This document shows positions 41,203-51,999 of a stretch of DNA of 64,000 nucleotides, piece by piece. Source of the DNA: Ichthyophis bannanicus (lineage: Eukaryota; Chordata; Amphibia; Gymnophiona; Ichthyophiidae); NCBI GenBank assembly GCA_033557465.1, contig CM066031.1, positions 172,019,043 to 172,083,042 on the forward strand, given 5' to 3'. Below the pieces are notes generated by a model. It was given only the letters and a program-made list of their open reading frames with translations. It did no database searches and was not told the origin of the DNA. Numbering within the stretch: the first letter of the stretch is position 1; every line of letters starts with the position of its first letter. The translations under genes and the position numbers were made by a program.

Positions 41203-42147
41203 CTAGTTTAAAGCCCTCTTCAGTAGATTAGCCAGTCTACTACCAAAGATGTGTTGACCTTTCTTGGACAGATGGATGCCATCTCTGCTCTGCAACCCTT
41301 GGAACAGCATCCCATGGTCTAGGAAACCAAAACGCTCTCGAAGACACCATCCACGCAGCCATGCATTAATCTCCAGGATGCGAGCCTCTCTGCCTTGGCC
41401 TTTACCCTCAACAGGGATGATTGAAGAGAACACCACCTGTGCACCTACCTGCTTCACCCTCTGTCCCAGAGCCATGAAGTCACTTTTGATACGTTCCGAG
41501 GTATACCTGGCAGTATCATTTGTTCCAACATGGATTAGCAACATTGGGTAATAGTCAGTGGGCTTGATGAGTCTCGGCAAACTCTCCGTAACATTTTGGA
41601 TCTTGGCACCAGGCAGACAGCATACCTCTCTGGACATCAAGTCTGGTCGGCAGATGGACGCCTCAGTACCCCTCAGAAGAGAGTCTCCAACCACCACTAC
41701 CCTTCGTTTCCTTCTGGTCACTGATTCTGCAACTATGGGGTACTTGAACTCTGGTTCTTCCCTTTCCAGGGATGCTTTCACCTCCTCCACTTCCAGGGCT
41801 GCATAATGGTTCTTCAATTCAAGGGCTGGAGAAGTTGGATTGGTGATTTTGCAGGCTCTGGTGACTTTTGTCCAACCATCGACATTCTGTTGGCACCCAT
41901 CTTCTCCTGTGCTGGAGAGCCTGGTTGCTGCAAGCAGCATCTCATCAATGTACTTCTCACTGTCTTGAATGCTCCTCAGCCTCGCCACCTCCTCTCTGAG
42001 TTCCTCCACTTGTTTCCTCAGGGCTTCAGCATGCAGGCACCCTGCACATGGAACCGGTTCTTCAACTGGCAATAGGACCTCTGTCTGGACCGAGGCAGAA
42101 GCTGTAATGGGGGCAACATCTTTAGCAATACGATTTTTCCCAGCCAT
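41203..42147 (-). CDS. CR1 ORF1 with SGNH esterase-like domain (314 aa)
   Basis: A complete minus-strand frame. The N terminus has a Cys pair (CAGCLHAEAL) and a heptad-like stretch (LRKQVEELREEVARL, about residues 45-60), likely a short coiled coil. The C-terminal half is an SGNH/GDSL hydrolase: VVVVGDSLLRGTE (Ser nucleophile, block I), LPGAKIQNV (Gly block II), LLIHVGTNDTA (Asn block III) and SRDGIHLSKKGQ (Asp and His, block V). Such ORF1 esterases are known in CR1-clade LINEs; their role in retrotransposition is unclear. The ORF ends 5 bp before the ORF2 frame. All catalytic residues are present. Confidence 0.9.
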   Translation of the reverse strand: MAGKNRIAKDVAPITASASVQTEVLLPVEEPVPCAGCLHAEALRKQVEELREEVARLRSIQDSEKYIDEMLLAATRLSSTGEDGCQQNVDGWTKVTRACKITNPTSPALELKNHYAALEVEEVKASLEREEPEFKYPIVAESVTRRKRRVVVVGDSLLRGTEASICRPDLMSREVCCLPGAKIQNVTESLPRLIKPTDYYPMLLIHVGTNDTARYTSERIKSDFMALGQRVKQVGAQVVFSSIIPVEGKGQGREARILEINAWLRGWCLRERFGFLDHGMLFQGLQSRDGIHLSKKGQHIFGSRLANLLKRALN

Positions 42148-42372
42148 TGTTCTGTTTGTGGAGCTTAGGTATCTGTTAAAGCAAAAGAGAGAGATCTACG
42201 AAGTACCAGCTGGATTTGCAGCTGTCCTTTCAGAGAAAAAGAAGTTAAATCTCTTTAATTATATTCAAAATGTGCTGGTCCAATTCACTGTGATTTGTTA
42301 AAGGGGGAGGTGCCCTATAAAGCAAGACTGCTCACTAGGGGTGGGTGGGAGTCGGGGTGGGTAGGGAGGGAA

Positions 42373-44166
42373 CTAACCCCTGATTAGGTGTTAGCAGTTC
42401 CTGAACCTGAGGGGGTTACAGAGTTCAGCAATACTACTGTGCTCAAGTACAGTTCCCCTAAAACAGCAAAACTGAAATTAACCTTGCTTTAAAAAATATA
42501 CACAAAACCCTTTTAAGAGCTCCCAGTCAGAGAGCTAGCAATGTAACAAAAAAAACCAAACAAAGAAACCCTCAAATCCTTACTTACTGTTTGATGTGTG
42601 GAGCCCTGGTTAAGAAAGCCTCAAAAGGGCAGGGCAAAGCAGCCTTTTTATGCAGGCTTCAATTGCACTCAGGAAACAGGCCCACTAACCCCTGATTAGG
42701 TGTTAGCAGTTCCTGAACCTGAGGGGTTACAGAGTTCAGCAATACTACTGTGCTCAAGTACAGTTCCCCTAAAACAGCAAAAATGAAATTAACCTTGCTT
42801 TAAAAAAATATACACAAAACCCTTTTAAGAGCTCCCAGTCAGAGAGCTAGCAATGTAACAAAAAAAACCAAACAAAGAAACCCTCAAATCCTTACTTACT
42901 GTTTGATGTGTGGAGCCCTGGTTAAGAAAGCCTCAAAAGGGCAGGGCAAAGCAGCCTTTTTATGCAGGCTTCAATTGCACTCAGGAAACAGGCCCACTAA
43001 CCCCTGATTAGGTGTTAGCAGTTCCTGAACCTGAGGGGGTTACAGAGTTCAGCAATACTACTGTGCTCAAGTACAGTTCCCCTAAAACAGCAAAAATGAA
43101 ATTAACCTTGCTTTAAAAAATATACACAAAACCCTTTTAAGAGCTCCCAGTCAGAGAGCTAGCAATGTAACAAAAAAAACCAAACAAAGAAACCCTCAAA
43201 TCCTTACTTACTGTTTGATGTGTGGAGCCCTGGTTAAGAAAGCCTCAAAAGGGCAGGGCAAAGCAGCCTTTTTATGCAGGCTTCAATTGCACTCAGGAAA
43301 CAGGCCCACTAACCCCTGATTAGGTGTTAGCAGTTCCTGAACCTGAGGGGTTACAGAGTTCAGCAATACTACTGTGCTCAAGTACAGTTCCCCTAAAACA
43401 GCAAAAATGAAATTAACCTTGCTTTAAAAAATATACACAAAACCCTTTTAAGAGCTCCCAGTCAGAGAGCTAGCAATGTAACAAAAAAAACCAAACAAAG
43501 AAACCCTGAAATCCTTACTTACTGTTTGATGTGTGGAGCCCTGGTTAAGAAAGCCTCAAAAGGGCAGGGCAAAGCAGCCTTTTTATGCAGGCTTCAATTG
43601 CACTCAGGAAACAGGCCCACTAACCCCTGATTAGGTGTTAGCAGTTCCTGAACCTGAGGGGGTTACAGAGTTCATCAATACTACTGTGCTCAAGTACAGT
43701 TCCCCTAAAACAGCAAAAATGAAATTAACCTTGCTTTAAAAAATATACACAAAACCCTTTTAAGAGCTCCCAGTCAGAGAGCTAGCAATGTAACAAAAAA
43801 AAACCAAACAAAGAAACCCTCAAATCCTTACTTACTGTTTGATGTGTGGAGCCCTGGTTAAGAAAGCCTCAAAAGGGCAGGGCAAAGCAGCCTTTTTATG
43901 CAGGCTTCAATTGCACTCAGGAAACAGGCCCACTAACCCCTGATTAGGTGTTAGCAGTTCCTGAACCTGAGGGGGTTACAGAGTTCAGCAATACTACTGT
44001 GCTCAAGTACAGTTCCCCTAAAACAGCAAAAATGAAATTAACCTTGCTTTAAAAAATATACACAAAACCCTTTTAAGAGCTCCCAGTCAGAGAGCTAGCA
44101 ATGTAACAAAAAAAACCAAACAAAGAAACCCTCAAATCCTTACTTACTGTTTGATGTGTGGAGCCC
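42373..44166 (-). repeat. CR1 5' tandem array, 312-bp monomer, 5.7 copies
   Basis: CTAACCCCTGATTAGGTGTT recurs at 42373, 42685, 42997, 43309, 43620 and 43933; units differ by only a few bases. The last is cut at 44166, the 5' edge of the LINE. Position (upstream of ORF1, ending at the element boundary) suggests promoter monomers, as in some L1 families. A single 42148-42372 leader joins it to ORF1. Confidence 0.9.
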
Positions 44167-46387
44167 ATCTGAGGAATCCCCAAACAAACCACCAGATGTT
44201 TATCCACCATCAAAACCAGCACGATTCAAACCATTCAACACAGACACAATCACTTCCCAAACCATCCCAAAACTCTCTATAATACCAGACAACATCGACG
44301 AGATTGTATCAAAATGGAACAGCGTCCTTGGACTATCAGCCCAGCCTACCATCACAGATAATCAAACCTTTACCAACTCTTCTATTTCCAAGAAAAAGAA
44401 CGCACCATGGTTCTCCTCCAAGTTACGAACTTCCTTACAGCAACTGAGGAGACTAGAGAAGAAATGGAGACACTCCCTAAATCCTCATGACCAATCCATT
44501 TACTTATCTCACTTGAAATCCCATCGTCAGCTATCCTGGGATAAGAGAAAAGAATATCATGCAAGGCTCCTTAGCCGTTCTGTTAACAAACCGAGAGATC
44601 TCTTCCAATTAGTGAGATCCCTAACCAACGAGCCTTCTTCACCACAACAGGAACATATACATCCACAACTATATGCTGACTATATCCAATCCAAGGCAAT
44701 CAAGATCACAACATTAACCACAAGTGAAAACACACAACCTCCCAACGTCCAATTCATACTCAATAATTTCTCATCTCCAACCCCAAAGACAATCGAAGAA
44801 ATTATAACTTCCATCAACGCCACCACCGCCCCCAACGATCCATGTCCAGCCCACTGGATCAAATCACTGAGAACAGAGCTCAGCCCATACATATCAGCCT
44901 TAGCTGACCAGTCACTTAGCACCGGGATATTTCCAACAGCCCTCAAACAGACCTCCATCCGTCCTTTACTGAAAAACAATAAACTCGATCCGAAAAAGGA
45001 AGACTCCTACCGCCCAATTTCATGTATTCCTTTATTAGCCAAGATCCTAGAAAAAGTAGTACTGAGACAAATTCAACAACACATTGATTCCGAAGCCCCA
45101 CTAGATCCAAACCAGCATGGTTTCAGAGAAGCTCACGGAGTTGAAACTCTCCTAGCTTCCCTAATGAACACGCTCATTAATACAACAGACAACATCAGAA
45201 ATGGAGTCGCAATGATCTTCCTAGACATAGCAGCAGCTTTTGACTCTGTTGACCTTGACCAACTGCTTGCCCGTCTCCATCAAAAAGGGATTCAAGGAAT
45301 GGCATGGAATTGGTGCAAATCTTACTTGGAAAAACGCTGGCAACAGGTCCGGATTGGTAATACCACATCTCAGCCTTTCCATCAGAAGCAAGGAGTACCG
45401 CAGGGTTCCTCCCTCTCAGCTCTGCTATTCAACATCTACATGCAGCCCATCTGCAACATCTCCCGTTCATTCGGAATATCATGCCTCATCTACGCGGATG
45501 ATGTGCTCCTATTCACACCAATCAACGTGTTAAAACCTGACTACACTACATTAATCACCTGCTTCAATTCAATCTCAGACTGGCTGCTCACACAAAATCT
45601 CCGAATTAATTTTAAAAAAACTGAAGTCTTGATCGTCACAAGGAACAAAGACTTCTCTCCTCCACCAACTCTAAGAACAAGAGATGCCGATCTACCACTC
45701 AAAACCACAATACATTACCTAGGTGTTATACTTGACCAGCGGCTTTAGTTCAAAGAACATATAAAAAATACAGTAAAAGCCATCTACCACAAGATCAGGA
45801 CCCTCCGACATCTCAGACCTATGCTCAAACCATATGACTTCCGCACAACCTTCCAGGCATTAGTCACTCCACATTTCGACTACGCAAATATTATACTACA
45901 AGGCCTACCCAAGAAAATGCTGAATCCACTACAATTAGCCATGAATACAGCTGCCAGGGTTCTATATGGAGCCTCAAGGAGTCAACATATTACTCCTATC
46001 CTATTCGAACTTCACTGGTTCCCGATATCATGCAGGATTTTATACAAAGCCCTCATTTTGACCTTCAAAGCATTCCACCAAATCTCACCATCCTCGTTAT
46101 CTGACCTCCTTCATCACACACAGAACACCAGATCCAGACGATCTGTAACAGAGAACACGCTAATGGTCCCAAAAGGCCTGACAAAACTCACCCAGACAAC
46201 TACCACAAGAGCATTCTCATCCTTCGCTCCCAGATGCTGGAACATGCTGCCACCTAACATCAGATCACAAAAAGACCTGTCCCAGTTCAGAAAATCTCTA
46301 AAAACACACCTCTTCCTACAACACTTCTCACAAGGCACTGGCTCCCCACCCCCTCCCCCTCCAACACAAACCAATGATCATGGTTAG
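44167..46387 (+). pseudogene. L2-like LINE ORF2, reverse transcriptase half
   Basis: RT motifs: IRPLLKNNKLDPKKEDSYRP, ISCIPLLAKILEKVVLRQI, MIFLDIAAAFDSVDLDQLL, QGVPQGSSLSALLFNIYMQ and CLIYADDVLLFTP (catalytic Y-A-D-D intact), then HYLGVILDQRL. An in-frame TAG at 45746-45748 interrupts it; the same frame continues to a C-terminal domain (FDYANIILQGLPKKML, APRCWNMLPPNIRS, FRKSLKTHLFLQHF) and stops at 46385-46387. Together with 37109-37980 this would be a single ORF2. Clade L2-like by motif; exact family unknown. Confidence 0.85.
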
Positions 46388-46655
46388 TCAAGTAAGTTCC
46401 CGAAACTTCATTACCCGCCCAGATCAAAACCTCATATATCCCCTTCTTTAGAGCTCAATACATTTGAGAATTTATTGTAAATAGTTGTGAATATCTGTTA
46501 TTTATTTTAACCCCAGTTATCCATGTTTCATTCCCTGTTACCTGTAAACTTGACATATGTTATATGCTTAAGTACAAAGTTGTTAAAATGTAAACCACGC
46601 TGGTGATGAATAGTGTGGTATATAAAAGCTGTTAAATAAATAAATATAAATAATA
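46388..46655 (+). other. 3' UTR and tail of the L2-like LINE
   Basis: Ends TAAACCACGCTGGTGATGAA...GTATATAAAAGCTGTTAAATAAATAAATA. The SINE 3' ends in this window share the GTATATAA...(AAATA)n form, which fits SINE mobilisation by this LINE. Confidence 0.7.
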
Positions 46656-47238
46656 AACTTTTAAATTTTAAGACGTCTGTGTTTTCTATCAGAATCAGAA
46701 CCGTAATTTTTGTGCGCTCTGTTGTAAAATATGTGCGCTTGTTCGGTGAGGTATGTGCGCACGCACACGCGCTCAGCTTAGAGGGAACAGTGCTCCCCAG
46801 CCAGTCGGGTTTTCGGGAGGTAGATGTGGTTGCAGTAAAGGCAGTGTAGGCAAATCTCTCTCATGAATATTCATAGCAGACATCCTGAAAACCCAATCTC
46901 TCTCATGAATATTCATAGCGGACATCCTGAAAACCCAATTGGCTTGGGAGCACCCAGGACAGGTTTGGGAACCACCGCCATAAAGATATCATTAGATGGT
47001 TAATGGTTTATGTTAGATGCACCCACGCTAATTGCTACACTGATGGTGAGTGCTTGCTAATGACATCCACGCTAACCACTCTATGCTGTCCACACCCACA
47101 CGCCACCGCTAACTGCCCGCTCTCCGCAACAGCACAGGATGGTCAGTGGCTGGCATACCCACATGCTAGTTTTCACTGTGGCCAGTTACCGCATGCTGAA
47201 CACATTACTTCGTTAGCGGCGTTTAGTAAAAGGGCCCC

Positions 47239-48052
47239 TTAACCATTTAACTTGTATGTCTAAGTGGTGATATTCAGCCACTAAACATAAGCAGACCCAG
47301 CTCTGCTGCTTAAAAAAATACATATATCCTGCAGCACTATACACATCGATGGCAGCGCTAAATATACATATAGCAGTGATATTTAGCACCTATAGATATA
47401 GCTATGCAGTTCAATATAAACCAGCTTTTTAATGTCCTAAATAAAGCCACATAGCTATAGGATAGCCTCTGAAGATCGCCTTTGTTCCACCCTAACTCCA
47501 ACCCAGCACTATCCACGTGAAGCGGGATTTTGGAAAGGACGTCTAGGAAGAATCTGGTAAGTCCAGAGCACAACGTCCAAAATTACAGGGAAGCTGCAGC
47601 AATGAAAGGAGGCATGTATAAGTGCCCTCGGAAATCACTCTGTCTCTGCTCCGAAAGATGAACATCCCAGTAGCCGGTTCTGGCGACGACAGATGGGGAT
47701 GGTCCTGAATTGCACGGCCTCAGAAAAGAGCACTTGGATGTGAAAGGCTGGGGCATTTCAGAATGGAGCAGATTGTGTGATGAGAGTTGCGCATCCTGGC
47801 CAGCCATTTCCAAAAATCCGACATGTGGCAGTGGGTCAGAAATATGTTTGGTGTATATATTTACATGCAGCTTTCTTTAGCCAGGAAATATTAACTGTAC
47901 CGATGAAAACACATTTTGCTCTTCCCACTGGATGCATTGCAGTCATGAAAAGTGCACGTTTTTGCATCTTATTCGTAGTCAGGAGCAGGTATATGCATGG
48001 ACGCCTCAATACCCAGGGCTTGACGTGCTTCTGGCAATCGAAAATCGCACTG
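47239..48052. other. Intron sequence; GATATTCAGC-type repeat at its left side
   Basis: 47265-47420 has GTGATATTCAGCCACTAAACA and related modules. 47420-48052 is unassigned. Confidence 0.4.
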
Positions 48053-48530
48053 CAACATACAGAGAAGAGCCACCAAAATGGTAAAGGGGATACCCCTATG
48101 AGGAGAGGTTTAAAAGGTTAGGGCACTTCAACCTGGAAAAGAGATGGCTGAGGGAAGATGATCAAGGTCTATAAATTAACAGATAAATGTAGATCGGTTT
48201 TCACTCCTCCTTTTTAAAGTAGAAAGACTAGAGGATACTCAATGAAGCTACAACGTAACCCATTTAGGACTAATAAGAGAAAATATTTTTTTACTCAGAG
48301 TAATCAAACTCTGGAATTCATTATCAGAACATATAGCAAAAGCTGTTAGTATAAATGAGTTTAAAAATGGTTTGGACAAATTCCTGGAGGAAAAGTTCTT
48401 AAATTATTATTAAAGGGGACCTGGGAAATCCACTGCTTACCGTGGGACAAGCATTGTGGAACCTGTGTACGTTTCTGGGAACCTGTCAGGTACTTGTGAC
48501 CTGGATTGGCCACTGTTGGAAACAGGATAC
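48053..48530 (+). mobile_element. CR1 3' end (family B)
   Basis: CAGAGAAGAGCCACCAAAATGG to GATTGGCCACTGTTGGAAACAGG; the terminal bases are lost at the junction with the L2-like copy. Frames broken. Confidence 0.8.
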
Positions 48531-48939
48531 TACTACTACTATTACTACTGAGCATTTGTATAGCGCTATAAGTCGTACACAGCGCTGCACAGACATGTAA
48601 GAGACAGTCCCTGCTCATCAGAGCTTACAATCTAGTCAAGACAGACAACACTGAAGGTGTAGACAGGGATAAAACAAGGGGGAAAGGTAAAGAAACAAGG
48701 AGATCAGGTGAGTCAAGATCCAAAAGCAGCACCGAAGAGGTGAGTTTTCAGCCTGGATTTGAAAAGGGTCAGAGAAGGTGCCTGGTGTACAGACACAGGT
48801 AGTTTGTTCCAGGCAGAAGGTGCAGCAAGGTGAAAGGAGTGAAGTCTGGAGTTAGCAATAGAAGAGAAGGGCACAGATAGAAGCAATTTGCCAGAAGAGC
48901 GGAGTTCCTGAGGAGGGGTTGTCAGACGGCTGCCTAGGG

Positions 48940-50432
48940 TGAGAACTTACACAATCTTGACGATGCATATATTCATATGATTCTTGCAAGGTATTGTGGG
49001 TAATGTAGTTCATTCACTCCCAAACACAGCTGAAGACAATAATTGAGTTGTGAAACCAAGTGGTAAAGCCAATAAAAATTCTTCTTTTATTGATGGGGTT
49101 TAATTCACCCAGCACAAATATGCTTGATAGCAATATAAATGAGGTTACTTGCTTGCAGTGTTTAAATGGATAACAAAAAGTCACAAAGCAAATCAGAAAA
49201 CAACCTTCAGCTTGTCAGGTAATTAGCTAATGTTTTCTTAGCAAATAATTACCAAATAAAAAGGCACAAAGAAATGAATAAACTTTGCTTGTTAGGTTAA
49301 CTTCTGCTTATTTTCCACGCAGATCCCAGCAGTGATTCTCCCTTGCTCACACACACAATCAGGTGCAGCTTTAATTACTATCAATTGACCAGCTGAAACC
49401 CTTTAGCTGGCTGGCTGCTACTGTGTGAACCCAAATCCTGCTTTAAGAGCTGTTTGCAGTGGAAATAAAGAACAAAGTTAGGTTTCTTTGTGATGGCTGA
49501 GGTGTTTGCTCACAGAAAGCTAGCAATAGCATTTAGATAGAGAACAGTCCATGTAATGAATAGTTTCATCTGCCGTATCTCCCCCTTCATCAATCAGCAT
49601 AGGGTCACTATCATACATTGGCACAGACGAGTCTTTCATTAAGGCACTATCATGAGAATGCTTATTCCCTTGCTGCCATTCACTATTATGGATAGGGTCT
49701 GGATCAGTGTTCATACCTGAGCCTCTCCTGCTATCATAATTCCTCTCTGTATAGCCTGGCCAGTATGTAATCCAATTCTGATGTCCAGCCTTCCAATCTT
49801 GATCCCTGGACACTGGATCTTTCCTCACATACCTTCTGGCATAGGTCTGAAAGTCCTTTCCACGTGCAGTCTTCTCTCTTCCAGGTAGCCACTGGTGATT
49901 CCTATCTCTGCCAATCCATTCCTCTGGCTGACTCCAGTCCAATGGACTCTGCTGGCACTTGGAATACCTCCCAGTATAGGTACTGCCTTGGAATCTCCCA
50001 GACCTTCCAATAGCCTTCCTTCTTTTCCTTCCAGAGAGTTTCCTTCTCTCTCTATCCGCTTGGCTTGGCTTCTGTTTCTCCAAGTGATGTTGGTGCTTGT
50101 AGCCGTTGCTGTATCTTTTCCTGAAGCTGTTATCTGAAGAATAAGCTCTATTCTTATTCTGTCCTAATGTGTGCTCCTCCCTAACACAGCGCAGCTGTGT
50201 TGAATCAGGCCCTGCCCTTTGAGATGAGTGCTAAGGGATTACCTCATAGCTCTCTTGATTGCACACACGTTTTCTCACTTCAGCCCCTCTCATGGCTGCT
50301 GGAAACCTGGTGCATTCTGGGACTGGTAGTCTTTTATATGAAAACTCTGTTTTCCTACTTCTACCAGAACTGACAGGTCACAACATCTTTTCTGTAGCTC
50401 CTACCTGAGCTATGATAAGCTTCCTTATCACA
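48940..50432 (-). mobile_element. Solo LTR, third gypsy-related copy (1493 bp)
   Basis: Starts TGAGAACTTAC and ends CCTTATCACA, with a short GGG direct repeat in the flanks (48937-48939, 50433-50435). The duplication is 3-4 bp and slightly ambiguous. Its length and plan match 8394-9880, and U3 opens TGTGATAAGG on the minus strand. It contains a reading frame ending in MDCS. Confidence 0.75.
49520..50083 (-). CDS. U3-encoded frame in third LTR (187 codons)
   Basis: Minus-strand frame, very polar (R/K/Q/D/S-rich), with repeated WxxP/G motifs, ending IHYMDCSLSKCYC. The MDCS end is shared with the frames in the LTRs at 423-1792 and 8394-9880, and it lies at a comparable place in U3. No domain recognised; it could be a structural or nucleic-acid-binding peptide, or simply a decayed relic. 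Confidence 0.45.
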   Translation of the reverse strand: MEKQKPSQADRERRKLSGRKRRKAIGRSGRFQGSTYTGRYSKCQQSPLDWSQPEEWIGRDRNHQWLPGREKTARGKDFQTYARRYVRKDPVSRDQDWKAGHQNWITYWPGYTERNYDSRRGSGMNTDPDPIHNSEWQQGNKHSHDSALMKDSSVPMYDSDPMLIDEGGDTADETIHYMDCSLSKCYC

Positions 50433-50510
50433 GGGTGTAAGGAGAGATAAGAGAAGAAAGGTAGTGAGGAGCTGCAGGGTTAATACACTTATAGGTCAAC
50501 AGGAGAAACA

Positions 50511-50567
50511 TAGAAACATGACAACAGAAAAAGACCACATGGCCTATCTAGTCTGTCCTTCCGTAGA
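50511..50567 (-). mobile_element. CR1 3' end (family A), very short
   Basis: AGAAACATAGAAACATGACA then AAAAAGACCACATGGCC, the reverse of the family-A terminus, inserted within the L2 copy. Confidence 0.8.
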
Positions 50568-50674
50568 AGTTTGAACTGGATGCGGAAACGGATAGGGAGC
50601 CAATGAAATGACTTGAGAAGAGGGGTAACATGGGCATGACGAGGATGGCGGAAGATTAGCCGCGCAGCACAGTG

Positions 50675-51448
50675 CTAAACAGATTGAAGGAGAGAAAGAT
50701 GATTCAAAGGGAGACCAGCAAGGAGTAGGTTACAGTAGTCAAGACGTGAGGTGATTAAGGAGTGGATAAGCGTTTTAGTAGTGTGTTCATAAAGGAATGG
50801 GCGGATTTTGTTGATGTTATAGAGAAAGAAACAGCAGGTCTTAGCTATCAGATGGATGTGTGTGGAGAAGGAGAGAGAGGAGTCAAAGACAACCCCAAGG
50901 TTGCAAGCCGAGGTAACAGGAAAGAGTAGAGAGTTATCCACAGAGACTGAGAACGGAGGAAGAGGAGAGGAGGTTTTAGGGGGAAAGATAAGAAGCTCAG
51001 TCTTGGCCATGTTCATTTTCAAGTGGCGGTGAGACATCCAAGCAGCAATGTCAGAAAGGCAGGCAGAGGTCCGGGTCTGGATTGCCAGAGACATTTCAGG
51101 TGTAGAGAGGTAGATCTGGGAGTCATCGGCATAAAGATGGTACTGAAAGCCATGGGAAGAGATGAGCTCACTAAGGGACTGGGTACAGAGAGAAAAAAGG
51201 AGTGGACCCAAGACAGATCCTTGGGGTACACCAACTGAGAGCGGGATAGCAGCAGAGGAGGAGCCACCAGATCTAACACTGAAAGAGTGATGGGAGAGAT
51301 AGGAGGAGAACCAGGATAGTACAGAGCCCTTAAAACCAAGTGAGGACAAGGTATTGAGGAGAAGGTTGTGGTCAACAGTGTCAAAAGCAGCAGAGAGGTC
51401 AAGAAGGATGAGGACAGAGTAAAGGCCCTTGGATTTTGCCAGGAACAA
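50675..51448 (-). pseudogene. L2 reverse transcriptase fragment
   Basis: The minus-strand frame has [35 protein letters not shown] and [14 protein letters not shown] (Y-A-D-D present), then [16 protein letters not shown] and [12 protein letters not shown]. It stops at 50675, but the same frame continues to HWLPIRFRIQF, so a nonsense change ends it. The 5' part of ORF2 is missing. Confidence 0.85.
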
Positions 51449-51604
51449 GTCACTGGAGACTAGGCATTTCTCATGTTCTTATCTCGCTTGCTCTGCTCAG
51501 GCCATGCCTCCATTACACCCCCATGCTACAGGGATGGGCTTGTGTCAGGGACATCCATATACCTGGCTTTCTAAAATGTGTTTGGGGACACCTCTGTGAT
51601 TTTC

Positions 51605-51795
51605 TGGAGTGGTTAGTGATTAGAGCAGTAGGTTGGCAACCAAGGGACTAGGGTTCAAGTCCTACTGGCACTCCTTGTGGCCTTGGGCAAGTCACTTAAC
51701 CCTCTGCTGCCTCTTAAAAAAGGCCTGGCAATCTATTCCTGTTATACCCTTCCCGTGAGTTAGCACTGACTCGACAGCACACATTGCATTGCTGT
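51605..51795 (+). mobile_element. tRNA-derived SINE with RTE-like tail
   Basis: GTGATTAGAGCAGTAGGTTGG (A-box region) and GGGTTCAAGTCCTAC (B-box), then GGCCTTGGGCAAGTCACTTA. The 3' end GTTAGCACTGACTCGACAGC resembles the RTE tail at 11620, so it may be mobilised by RTE LINEs. Confidence 0.75.
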
Positions 51796-51999
51796 CATTT
51801 CCATGTCTGAATGCCTGTTTTCAGTTGTGCAACTCATGAACAGAGCTTCTTATATGACCCCATAATGCCCTGGCATTTAGAGAGGTTTTCAGCAGCCCTA
51901 TCCGGATGATGCAGCCGAAAATCCACATAGGAAGTTAACCTTTTAGAGGTGGTCCTTAAATGTTTAAGCCCCTTTGAATATTGATCCAATAAGTTATGG

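Larger units (their letters stand above)
37981..44166 (-). mobile_element. Layer 5: near-complete CR1 LINE (family A), minus strand
   Basis: From 5' (right): tandem 312-bp units (42373-44166), leader, ORF1 with esterase-like domain (42147-41203), ORF2 endonuclease (41197-40080, frameshifted and split by a SINE), a full-length open RT (40079-38046), a short 3' UTR and the end TTTCTATGT at 37981. It is the best preserved CR1 in the window. No clear target duplication, as is common for CR1. Confidence 0.9.
35777..46655 (+). mobile_element. Layer 4: near-complete L2-like LINE, split by CR1
   Basis: The left end has six GC-rich tandem units (35782-36670), then a 5' leader (36671-37108), ORF2 with endonuclease (37109-37980), CR1 insertion, the rest of ORF2 (44167-46387), a 3' UTR and a GTTAAATAAATAAATATAAA tail. 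The 7-bp duplication AACTTTT (35770-35776 and 46656-46662) flanks it. If junctions are 37980/44167 the reading frame is preserved across the insertion. One in-frame TAG at 45746 is the only obvious lesion in the RT half. Confidence 0.85.
35561..46791. mobile_element. Layer 3: hAT-type element with GTTCCCTCTAA ends
   Basis: The perfect 8-bp target duplication GCTCCCCA (35553-35560 and 46792-46799) brackets ends ATGTTCCCTCTAA and complement CTGTTCCCTCTAAG. Own sequence: 35561-35776 and about 46656-46791. No transposase. Confidence 0.85.
35525..46977. mobile_element. Layer 2: hAT-type MITE with long arms
   Basis: Ends CAATGGTTCCCAAACCTGTC and complement CGGTGGTTCCCAAACCTGTC. Flanks GCATAGAG (35517-35524) and CCATAAAG (46978-46985) match 6 of 8. 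Own sequence: 35525-35560 and 46800-46977; the right side includes a tandem duplication of about 47 bp (ATCTCTCTCATGAATATTCA at 46853 and 46901). Confidence 0.8.
35341..47238. mobile_element. Outermost layer of nest: TTTTACTAAA-type DNA element
   Basis: Terminal inverted repeats GGGTCCCTTTTACTAAA (35341) and TTTAGTAAAAGGGCCCC (ends 47238). Its own sequence is only 35341-35524 and 46978-47238; everything between is later insertions. I see no clear target duplication. Related ends occur at 57478/58158 and 63298/63397. Confidence 0.7.
48531..51470 (-). mobile_element. L2 LINE, 5'-truncated, split by a solo LTR and a CR1 scrap
   Basis: The 3' end (48531) has a (TAC)n tail and CAAATGCTCAGTAGTAG-type end; RT lies at 50675-51448. 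The solo LTR (48940-50432) and a CR1 family-A 3' scrap (50511-50567) interrupt the 3' half. The order of L2 blocks is continuous if both are removed. Confidence 0.85.

Noticed and set aside
42373..44166. CRISPR-like regular repeats
   Set aside because: Units are 312 bp with no unique spacers, in a vertebrate-type genome, and lie at a CR1 5' end.
47777..48121. 114-codon + strand frame between nest and CR1
   Set aside because: Runs into the CR1 fragment at 48053 and has no splice context or conserved pattern.
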